Assembly (NCBI GenBank): GCA_028713555.1
Contig: JAQTOA010000007.1
Coordinates: 1 to 64,000, forward strand
Reading direction: 5' to 3'
DNA: 64,000 nt
DNA from: Sterolibacterium sp.
GTDB taxonomy: Bacteria > Pseudomonadota > Gammaproteobacteria > Burkholderiales > Rhodocyclaceae
Below, one piece after another: positions 27,044 to 34,715 of this stretch (positions within the stretch are counted from its first letter, which is position 1; every line of letters starts with the position of its first letter). Position numbers and translations under genes: made by a program. Under the pieces are notes generated by a model, which ran no database searches, was not told the origin of the DNA, and saw only the letters and a list, made by a program, of their open reading frames with translations.

Positions 27044-29629
27044 ATGATGCGCCGGCCATGGTTGATCCCCGCAATCGTGCTATTGGCGGGGCTGGGCGCC
27101 ACATATACAGTTTGGACGCTGGGCAAGAAAGACCTGCGTCAGATTCAGCAGGAAAAACTCGAGTTTCGCGTCAACGAAATTTCAGACAACATCCAGTCGC
27201 GCTTGAAGAGCTATGAACAGGTGCTGCTGGGTGCCTCCGGCCTGTACGCCGCTTCCCGCTCTGTCGAGCCGGAGGAATTTCGCATCTATGTCGACAAGCT
27301 TAAGCTGGGAACGAACTTTCCCGGCATTCAGGGGGTAGGCTTCAGCCAACTCATTCGACCCGCAGAAAAATGGCACCACATTGAGCGGGAACGCCGCCAA
27401 GGTTTCCCCAATTACGTCCTGAGACCTACTGGCGAGCGGGAGATCTATACCGCAATTATTCATCTGGAACCGTTTGATTGGCGAAACCAGCGCGCGTTCG
27501 GCTTCGATATGTATTCCGAGCCGGTGCGCCGGGTGGCCATGCGCCAGGCTTGGGAAGAGGGATCGACGGTCATCTCCGGCAAGGTGACGCTGGTGCAGGA
27601 AACCAATGAAGATACTCAGGCCGGTTTTCTCATGTATGTGCCGGTCTACCGCAATGGCGCGCGTCTGGACCACGCGGGAGATCGTCTTGCCAATCTGGTG
27701 GGTTGGACCTTTTCACCGTTTCGCATGAACGATTTGATGAAAGGCGTCCTCGGCAAGAAATATGGCGAAACCAAGGCCACTGTCGATCTGGAAATTTATG
27801 ACGGCGGCGAGATAAACCCGAAAAACCAGCTCTATGACAGCAACCTGGTCGAGCAAGGCAGCGAGACCGCTTACGGTGCTTTTCATGCCAGCCGGAAAAT
27901 CGCGTTCGGCAAGCATGTCTGGACGGTCATGGTGCATGCCCTGCCGGAATTTGAGCAACAGGCGGCTAAAGATCAACTGCATTTGATCAGCAACGTCGGC
28001 GTTACGCTCAGCATATTGATCGCGGCATTGGCCTGGCTACTTTTGAATGGCCGCGCTCACGCCCTGGCGCTGGCGAAAAACATGACCGTTCTGTTGCGCG
28101 AGGAAGAAGCTAAACTTAGAAAATTGAGCGGTCTCAACCAGGCCATTCTCGACAGTGCCAATTACATGGTGATCTCGACCGGTACCGATGGCGTGATCCG
28201 CACTTTCAATCGGGCGGCTGAGAGGATGCTTGGCTACCCTGAGGAAGATGTCGTTGGCAAAGCAACGCCAGCGATTTTTCATGATGCGCAGGAAGTAATC
28301 CGACATGCGAAGAATCTGTCCCATGAACTGGGAGTGCCGGTGGCGCCTGGGTTCGAGGCATTTATCGCCAAGGCGCGCCTGGGTCAGGTAGATGAGTGCG
28401 AATGGAACTATATCCGCAAGGATGGCTCGCGTTTTCCGGTGCTGCTGTCAGTCACCGCGTTGAGAAGTGAAGACGGCAAGATCACCGGCTATCTCGGTGT
28501 CGGTCAAAATATTGAGGAAAGCAAGCGAGCCCAGGAGAAACTGGACAATTTGCATAAGGAAATGCGGCTGCTGCTGGAATCGACCGGCGAAGGTATTTAT
28601 GGAATTGATATTCATGGGCACTGCACGTTCATCAACGGCGCTGCCGCTCGCATGATGGATTACGAAGTGGCGGATATGCTCGGAAAAGACATGCACGAGT
28701 TAATTCATCACCAGCATGTTGATGGCTCCGCCTATGCAGTGGAGGATTGTCCCATCTACCAGGCACTGCGTGACGGACAACACCGCAGGGTGGAGAGCGA
28801 AGTATTCTGGCGCAAAGGCGAAAAGCCGCTGCCTGTGGAATATGCATCATATCCGGTCGTCGAGGCCGGTGAAATAACCGGCGCCGTCATCACCTTCTCC
28901 GACATCACTGAACGGCGCAAGATTGAAAAAATGAAAAGCGAGTTTATTTCCACCGTCAGCCACGAATTGCGCACGCCGCTGACTTCGATCCGCGGCGCGC
29001 TCGCCCTGCTCGCCGGCGGCGTAGCCGGCGAACTGTCAGCCACGGTGAAGCCATTGATCGATGTTGCGCACAAGAACAGCCAACGCCTGATCCTGCTGGT
29101 TAACGACATCCTTGACATGGAGAAGATCGAGGCAGGCAAAATGGAATTCGATATCCAGCCGGTCAAGCTCATGCCGTTGTTGAAACAAGCGCTGGATGGG
29201 AATCGTGCCTATGCGGAACAATTCAAAGTGAGCTACGAGCTGGCGAGCGAAATGCCTGAGGTGATGGTGAAGGTGGATGCAAATCGTCTGATGCAAGTAT
29301 TCGCCAATCTGTTGTCGAATGCTGCCAAGTTCTCACCTCCGGGCGGCAAGGTGTCGATTGCGGTCGCCCGTGTTGGCCAACGCATTCGCGTGGCAGTAAT
29401 GGACAGCGGTTGTGGCATTTCAGACGAATTCAAGAGCAGAATATTCCAGAAATTTGCTCAAGCCGATGTGTCCAATACGAGCAATACTGGCGGAACCGGA
29501 CTTGGTCTGAGCATCACCAAGGCGATGGTCGAGAATATGGGCGGCAGCATAGGTTTTGATTCGGAACCCAACGTGCAAACCACTTTTTATGTCGATCTTC
29601 CGGAATGCCAGGAAGAAAAAGACCATTGA
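27044..29629 (+). CDS. CHASE-PAS-PAS sensor histidine kinase
   Basis: This 861-residue membrane kinase has a membrane helix at about 7-25 and a periplasmic CHASE domain at about 60-270 (GIQGVGFSQLI and AFGFDMYSEPVRRVAM are typical). A second helix follows at about 320-340, then two PAS domains (about 365-505 and 515-630), HisKA with H640 in STVSHELRTPLTSI, and HATPase with N-box NLLSNAAKFS, DSGCGIS and GGTGLGLSI. CHASE domains bind small ligands such as cytokinin-like or peptide signals. There is no fused receiver, so the lone receivers in this operon are its likely targets. Confidence 0.92.
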   Translation: MMRRPWLIPAIVLLAGLGATYTVWTLGKKDLRQIQQEKLEFRVNEISDNIQSRLKSYEQVLLGASGLYAASRSVEPEEFRIYVDKLKLGTNFPGIQGVGFSQLIRPAEKWHHIERERRQGFPNYVLRPTGEREIYTAIIHLEPFDWRNQRAFGFDMYSEPVRRVAMRQAWEEGSTVISGKVTLVQETNEDTQAGFLMYVPVYRNGARLDHAGDRLANLVGWTFSPFRMNDLMKGVLGKKYGETKATVDLEIYDGGEINPKNQLYDSNLVEQGSETAYGAFHASRKIAFGKHVWTVMVHALPEFEQQAAKDQLHLISNVGVTLSILIAALAWLLLNGRAHALALAKNMTVLLREEEAKLRKLSGLNQAILDSANYMVISTGTDGVIRTFNRAAERMLGYPEEDVVGKATPAIFHDAQEVIRHAKNLSHELGVPVAPGFEAFIAKARLGQVDECEWNYIRKDGSRFPVLLSVTALRSEDGKITGYLGVGQNIEESKRAQEKLDNLHKEMRLLLESTGEGIYGIDIHGHCTFINGAAARMMDYEVADMLGKDMHELIHHQHVDGSAYAVEDCPIYQALRDGQHRRVESEVFWRKGEKPLPVEYASYPVVEAGEITGAVITFSDITERRKIEKMKSEFISTVSHELRTPLTSIRGALALLAGGVAGELSATVKPLIDVAHKNSQRLILLVNDILDMEKIEAGKMEFDIQPVKLMPLLKQALDGNRAYAEQFKVSYELASEMPEVMVKVDANRLMQVFANLLSNAAKFSPPGGKVSIAVARVGQRIRVAVMDSGCGISDEFKSRIFQKFAQADVSNTSNTGGTGLGLSITKAMVENMGGSIGFDSEPNVQTTFYVDLPECQEEKDH

Positions 29630-29674
29630 AAGAATTACCCGGATTAAATGGCAGCGAACAAGGCCGTATAGACC

Positions 29675-30526
29675 ATGAAAGCCCGCTATCTGAGTTGTCT
29701 GCAACTTCTTCTGCTGACATTCTGGGCGTTTTCCAGCAGTGCCGCTGAAGTTCAGCAGCTATCTGCAACATACACTTTCGCGGTGGTGCCACAGTATGGT
29801 CCTGCTCAATTGCACCGGGAATGGCTGCCACTCATTCAGCGCATCTCGCGAGAAAGCGGGATTAACCTGGAATTAAGAATAGCCGCTTCGATTCCAAAAT
29901 TCGAGGCGGAGTTTACGAAAGGCAAGCACGATTTTGCCTACATGAATCCATACCATGCCATTATGGCCAAACATGCGCAGGGTTATCTGCCACTGTTACG
30001 CGACAGCCAGCAACTCACCGGTATTCTGCTGGTGCGACGCGACAGCCCATACCATTCTGTGCGCGATTTGAACGGCGAAACCATTGGATTTCCGGCGCCG
30101 AATGCGTTCGGAGCTTCCCTTTATATGCGCGCGCTGCTCACCGAAAGATTTAAGATAAATTTCGACTCCCGCTATCTGAATACGCATGCCAACGTTTATC
30201 GGCATGTCGCCCAGGGCAATGTCGCAGCAGGCGGAGGGGTTAACCTCACCTTCAATGATGAAAGCTCGGAAGTTCGTGGGCAACTGCGTGTTCTGTATCA
30301 AACCCCAGGAGTCGCGGCTCATCCGGTTGTTGTTCATCCGCGCGTGCCTCAGCGAGTCAGGGAGGCAGTGACAGCAGCCTTTCTGTCACTGCAGCACGAT
30401 GCTGCTGGTCGGCAAATGCTCAAGGAGATTCGTACCCCCCAACCAGTCAAGGCGAACTATGAACAGGATTTCTATGCTCTGGAAAGGCTGGGTATCCAGA
30501 AATACGTGGTTCCGGAAAATGAATAG
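29675..30526 (+). CDS. PhnD-like periplasmic phosphate/phosphonate-type binding protein
   Basis: This 283-residue protein has a signal peptide (about 1-23) and the PhnD/type 2 periplasmic binding fold. Signs are FAVVPQYGPAQL at the start, KHDFAYMNPYHAIMA, then SVRDLNGETIGFPAPNAFGAS. No ABC permease or ATPase is nearby. Its stop overlaps the start of a membrane histidine kinase by 8 bp. PhnD-like proteins are often partners or domains of sensor kinases. It probably binds a ligand in the periplasm and presents it to that kinase. The ligand cannot be read from sequence. Confidence 0.87.
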   Translation: MKARYLSCLQLLLLTFWAFSSSAAEVQQLSATYTFAVVPQYGPAQLHREWLPLIQRISRESGINLELRIAASIPKFEAEFTKGKHDFAYMNPYHAIMAKHAQGYLPLLRDSQQLTGILLVRRDSPYHSVRDLNGETIGFPAPNAFGASLYMRALLTERFKINFDSRYLNTHANVYRHVAQGNVAAGGGVNLTFNDESSEVRGQLRVLYQTPGVAAHPVVVHPRVPQRVREAVTAAFLSLQHDAAGRQMLKEIRTPQPVKANYEQDFYALERLGIQKYVVPENE

Positions 30527-32405
30527 CAGCACGCCAGAGCGCGAGCCTGACACAATGCGGTTGGGGGATGGCTATTACGGTTGGCTGCCGCGCAGTTTGC
30601 ATGGGCAACTGATTCTATTCACAACACTGTCGCTGGTTGTGGCGGTCCTGGGATTCGGCGGCTATACCGCAAGCAAGCAATCGCAGATGGCGGATGATTC
30701 GATGACGGCGCAGATGGCTGCACTCGCCAAGAATCTGGCCGACGTCAGCGCCAACTATATTGTGACCGAAGATTTGAGCGCAATCGAAGACGTTGTCACT
30801 CCTATCGCTAGCTTCCAGAACATTCTTTCGATTCTGGTGGTTGATGCTAACGGCAACCCACTAAGCGAAATGCTCAACCAGGAGGGGGTGATCAATCCGC
30901 ACTACGGCGGCGAACGCATCAAGTTGCCAGCGGATGCAAAGCCTTTTATCCAGAACAAAGATGGGCTTTTCTTTGGCTGGAATCTCCACTTGGCACCGCA
31001 CGCAGCAGCCGAAGCATGGCAACCCGTTACGGCTGGCAATTTGCTGGGGTGGGTACGGATTACTTATAGCCTGGACAGCGTGCATGAGATCATCCGGCAA
31101 ATCTGGAAAGATGCCATGCTGTTCAGTGGGTTAGCTATCGGTGCAGCGCTCACCCTACTGGTGATCATGTTAAAGACCCCGATGCAGGCGTTAAGGTCGG
31201 CAACTCGATTTGCCGAGAATCTGGACGAAAATCTTGGCAAACACATGCCGGTATCTTCCGCAACTGTCGAAACTAAAGCGCTAGGCAGCGCATTGAATAG
31301 CGTTTCCACACGCCTGCAATCCCAGGAGAAGCTCCTACAGGAAAATGCCGGGGTCACTCGGCTCATTCTCGACAACGTGATTGATGGCATCGTCACTATC
31401 GACAAGTTCGGAATGATCCAATCATTCAACCAATCTGCTTCCACCATGTTTGGTTATGCCGCCAACGAGGTGATTGGTCGCAATATCAAGATGCTGATGA
31501 CCGAGACCTATTTCGACGCTTTCGATACTTACCTCGAACATTACCGCGCCAAAGGCACAGCGGAAATCATTCGCTCAGGGAACGAAATGGAAGGATTGTG
31601 CAAAGATGGCAGCACCTTCCCCGCCGAACTGGCGGTGTCGCATAGCGCCAGGCTGGGCAAGCCGCTGCTGATCGGCGTCGTTCGCGATATCACCGAGCGC
31701 AGGCGCGTGGACAAACTGAAAAGTGAATTTGTCTCCACCGTCAGCCATGAACTGCGCACACCGCTCACCTCGATAAGCGGTGCGCTGGGCCTGGTTACCG
31801 GTGGTGCACTGGGCGAAATTCCGGGACAGGCAAAACAATTGCTGGATATCGCCTACAAGAACAGCCTCCGCCTGGCCCACCTGATCGACGACCTGCTGGA
31901 CATGGATAAGCTGATCGCCGGGAAAGCGTCTTTCGACCTCCAAGCACAAGCGCTGATGCCGCTGCTGGAGCATACCCTGGAAGCTATTCGCGCTTATGGA
32001 GACAGGTATCAAGTGCGCTTTGCGCTGCTCGAACGAGCTGACGATGCGCAGGTGCGTGTGGATGGTGGACGGTTGCAACAAGCATTTGGCAACTTGCTTT
32101 CCAATGCGGCCAAGTATTCTCCTCAGGGAGGTCAGGTCGCAGTCGCCGTGCGCCAAAGCAACGGAAAAGTACGCGTGGAAGTGATCGACCACGGTCCGGG
32201 CATTCCAGATGAATTTCGCGAGCGAATTTTCCAGAAATTCACCCAGGCCGACTCGTCGGATACCCGAAGCAAGGGTGGTACCGGGCTGGGCCTGGCCATC
32301 AGCAAGGAAATCATTGAGCATATGGATGGACGCCTTGGCTTTGATTCTGAGGAAGGCCAAGGCGCGTGTTTCTACTTTGAACTGCCGGTGTGCGCAGTAG
32401 ACTAG
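30519..32405 (+). CDS. Membrane PAS sensor histidine kinase paired with PhnD-like protein
   Basis: This 628-residue kinase has a membrane helix at about 27-48, a periplasmic region at about 50-200 and a second helix at about 200-225. A HAMP-like linker, a PAS domain (about 275-395) and HisKA follow (H410 in STVSHELRTPLTSI), then HATPase with NLLSNAAKYS, DHGPGIP and KGGTGLGLAI. The ATG at 30519 overlaps the PhnD-like gene, giving coupled synthesis. The catalytic half closely resembles those of the kinases at 27044 and 34716, so they share recent ancestry by duplication. Confidence 0.9.
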   Translation: MNSSTPEREPDTMRLGDGYYGWLPRSLHGQLILFTTLSLVVAVLGFGGYTASKQSQMADDSMTAQMAALAKNLADVSANYIVTEDLSAIEDVVTPIASFQNILSILVVDANGNPLSEMLNQEGVINPHYGGERIKLPADAKPFIQNKDGLFFGWNLHLAPHAAAEAWQPVTAGNLLGWVRITYSLDSVHEIIRQIWKDAMLFSGLAIGAALTLLVIMLKTPMQALRSATRFAENLDENLGKHMPVSSATVETKALGSALNSVSTRLQSQEKLLQENAGVTRLILDNVIDGIVTIDKFGMIQSFNQSASTMFGYAANEVIGRNIKMLMTETYFDAFDTYLEHYRAKGTAEIIRSGNEMEGLCKDGSTFPAELAVSHSARLGKPLLIGVVRDITERRRVDKLKSEFVSTVSHELRTPLTSISGALGLVTGGALGEIPGQAKQLLDIAYKNSLRLAHLIDDLLDMDKLIAGKASFDLQAQALMPLLEHTLEAIRAYGDRYQVRFALLERADDAQVRVDGGRLQQAFGNLLSNAAKYSPQGGQVAVAVRQSNGKVRVEVIDHGPGIPDEFRERIFQKFTQADSSDTRSKGGTGLGLAISKEIIEHMDGRLGFDSEEGQGACFYFELPVCAVD

Positions 32406-32470
32406 TAGAATGATCTGAACCTGCAATTCGCTTGCTTTGTTCCCGGGGGAGAGAAATTACGGAGAACATC

Positions 32471-32923
32471 ATGAAAATGCCCAAGACCACGCATCAATTG
32501 TTGCGCCAGCCGCATGAGATACCGCGGCAACGCTTAGGAACTCGTATGGGAAAGCCCAGGACGGTTGTGGTGATAGACGATGACAGCATGATGCGCCAGA
32601 TGCTCAGGCTGATTCTGAGCGGCGATAACTACGTAGTGGTAGGCGAAGCCTCCAATGGCGACGATGGACTAGACGTTTGCAACAGGCTGAAACCCGATCT
32701 GGTGCTGCTTGATATCCTCATGCCGAAAATGAACGGTCTGCTGGCGCTGGAACTCATTCTGGAACAAAGTCCCGCCACTAAAGTCATTATGGTAAGCGTC
32801 GAGGCGAAAAAGGATACAGTCGCGGAGGCTATCAGGAGGGGTGCTTGCGGTTTCGTCGTCAAGCCACTTAATCCGGCCAGTGTGCTGGATAGGATCGAAA
32901 GTTGTTTCAAGGGAGAGGCATAG
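32471..32923 (+). CDS. Single-domain response regulator with N-terminal extension
   Basis: This 150-residue protein has about 30 residues rich in Lys, Arg, Gln, His and Pro before a receiver domain. The domain has IDDDSM, phospho-acceptor D81 in LVLLDILMPKMNG, a Ser in MVSVEAKKD at the Thr place and Lys in VVKPLN. No output domain. The start ATG at 32471 follows GGAGAACATC. It lies 2 bp before the next receiver gene. Confidence 0.85.
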   Translation: MKMPKTTHQLLRQPHEIPRQRLGTRMGKPRTVVVIDDDSMMRQMLRLILSGDNYVVVGEASNGDDGLDVCNRLKPDLVLLDILMPKMNGLLALELILEQSPATKVIMVSVEAKKDTVAEAIRRGACGFVVKPLNPASVLDRIESCFKGEA

Positions 32924-32925
32924 CC

Positions 32926-33315
32926 ATGGCAGACAAATTGACGCGCATCCTGTATGTGGAGGACGAACCAGATATCCAGATGGTAGCGCGGCTGGCGCTG
33001 GAGACGCTGGGCGGCTTCACGGCGGAAGTATGCAGTTCCGGCAGTGAAGCGCTGGATAAGGTTGCGGCTTTCCGACCGCAACTCATTTTGCTGGATGTGA
33101 TGATGCCCGGCATGGACGGACCGACTACGCTGGGCAAGCTGCGTGAATTGCCTGATTTCGCCACCACACCGGTGATTTTCATGACCGCCAAGGTGCAACC
33201 CCGAGAGGTGGCCAGCTACAAACAATTGGGGGCGGTGGAGGTGATTCCCAAACCCTTTGATCCGATGACCCTGGCTAGCACAGTCCAGGATATATGGGAG
33301 CGTTGCCTTGGCTGA
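32926..33315 (+). CDS. Single-domain response regulator
   Basis: This 129-residue receiver has VEDEPD, phospho-acceptor D57 in LILLDVMMPGMDG, FMTAKV and PKPFDP. No output domain. A GGGAGAGGC ribosome-binding site precedes the ATG at 32926. Its stop lies within the start of the Hpt gene, so receiver and Hpt are coupled, as expected when phosphate moves between them. Confidence 0.88.
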   Translation: MADKLTRILYVEDEPDIQMVARLALETLGGFTAEVCSSGSEALDKVAAFRPQLILLDVMMPGMDGPTTLGKLRELPDFATTPVIFMTAKVQPREVASYKQLGAVEVIPKPFDPMTLASTVQDIWERCLG

Positions 33316-33640
33316 CGTGGAAGAGTTACAGGCAAAGCTGAAGCTCTTGAGTGATTCATACGCCGCTCAATTGCCTGAAAGACTTAAACTGCTGGAACAG
33401 GTATGGGAGAATTTGCCTAAGAATAGTTGGGATGAGGCGGGCTTTGAAACCTTGCACCGCATGGTGCATAGCTTGACCGGATCGGGAAGGACCTTCGGAT
33501 TTGCTGGGCTGAGTGACGTGGCGCGCAATCTGGAAGATTATCTCAGGCAGCTGGTACAGGTGAAAACGCCATTAAGCGAAGAGCAGCGCGAGCATATCCA
33601 AGTCTTGGTGAGCGAACTTCATTCGGCGGCGATACGCTGA
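33308..33640 (+). CDS. Histidine phosphotransfer (Hpt) protein
   Basis: This 110-residue, all-helical protein has the Hpt motif, with the phosphorylatable H54 in MVHSLTGSGRTFGF. It has no kinase domain, so it relays phosphate between receivers. The start is TTG at 33308, overlapping the upstream receiver by 8 bp. Its presence in an operon with two plain kinases and three lone receivers points to a branched His-Asp-His-Asp relay. Confidence 0.82.
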   Translation: MADVEELQAKLKLLSDSYAAQLPERLKLLEQVWENLPKNSWDEAGFETLHRMVHSLTGSGRTFGFAGLSDVARNLEDYLRQLVQVKTPLSEEQREHIQVLVSELHSAAIR

Positions 33641-33758
33641 GTGGAAAACGGCCTGTACGCGGCGGCCTATATTATCAAGGCTGTCAGTGGGCTGCTGGAA
33701 CGGTTCTATGGCACCCATGCGGCTAGTGACCGATCCGGATTCCGCATGGCGCGCGTTG

Positions 33759-34595
33759 TCATTGACCCAGTATGGCCTTGACGCCCTCGATCAATCCTTT
33801 CGGTTCGAATGGCTTGGTTATGTAGCCGTCTGCGCCGCCAACCAATCCACGCACGATGCTCTCCTGCCTGGCGTCGGCGGTCAGCATGGCTACCGGCACG
33901 GCCTTGAGCAGGCTGTGCTTCTTCAGCGCCTGCAATATATCGAAGCCGTTCGCGTCTCCCAGTGTCACGTCGAGCAGGATGGCATCGGGTATCGGTTGCT
34001 GGCGCAGCCGGGCGAGAATCTCGTCGCGGCAGGCGGCTGTCTCCACTGCGAATCCCGCATCATCGAGCAGCAGCGTGACGAGTTGCGCCATGTGGCTGTC
34101 ATCCTCGATGACCAGAATCAGCAAACGCGCGCCGTGTTCGGCTTGCTTCGCCTTGACCGCTCGGCGCGCAATACTCACATAATAGCCCTCGCGCTCGAGC
34201 TTCGGTCCGCCGGTTGATGCTTCCAACGCTGCGCTCGCTTTGGTGCCGTCGGAAGGTTCCGGGCCGCCTTTCGTTTCGTTGAAAAATGCGCTGAAGTCCA
34301 GCCCTTCGGTCTCTTCAATCGTGGCAGGCCGTAGCAGCCCGTTGCCAAGCAAGGAGCGTAGCAGATTGCGCAATTGCTCCGGCGGGAGGTGCTTGGCTTT
34401 CTGCTCGATATCGCCAACCGTAGCGTGTCCGTCAATCAGCACCAGCACCACTAGCGCTTCCGCAGACAGATTCGTCATGCTGCGCTGGATCTCGGCATTG
34501 CCTTGATCGGTCCGCGTAAAGACATCGAGCGGATAGATCGGGATATTTAGGACGTTTTCCGGCAGAAAAACGGTACTCGTTACATACACTGACAT
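33759..34595 (-). CDS. Response regulator with N-terminal winged-helix-like domain (PatA-like)
   Basis: This 278-residue protein has an N-terminal domain (about 30-95: LSAEALVVLVLIDGHATVGD, then a leucine-rich helix pair) that looks like a degenerate winged helix seen in PatA-type regulators. A flexible Ser/Thr/Glu linker follows, then a C-terminal receiver (about 158-278: IEDDSH, D209 in AILLDVTLGDANG, MLTADA, TKPFEP). The reversed order, receiver last, is unusual. It is transcribed against the preceding operon. The start at 34595 is chosen because the residues before it (from 34691) look non-coding. Confidence 0.72.
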   Translation of the reverse strand: MSVYVTSTVFLPENVLNIPIYPLDVFTRTDQGNAEIQRSMTNLSAEALVVLVLIDGHATVGDIEQKAKHLPPEQLRNLLRSLLGNGLLRPATIEETEGLDFSAFFNETKGGPEPSDGTKASAALEASTGGPKLEREGYYVSIARRAVKAKQAEHGARLLILVIEDDSHMAQLVTLLLDDAGFAVETAACRDEILARLRQQPIPDAILLDVTLGDANGFDILQALKKHSLLKAVPVAMLTADARQESIVRGLVGGADGYITKPFEPKGLIEGVKAILGQ

Positions 34596-34715
34596 GATAT
34601 CCCCAGCACCATTAATACTTGATGGAAATGCAGCTAGCCATTTCGAATTTCGAGTATGGGTGAAAGAAACTAGACATGCAAGCAGGCACAATGTTCGCGC
34701 AATGTCATCTGCTCA

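Noticed and set aside
33641..33781. 46-codon ORF (GTG start) directly after the Hpt gene
   Set aside because: No ribosome-binding site of its own and no recognisable pattern. It overlaps the end of the convergent regulator gene, so it is probably chance.
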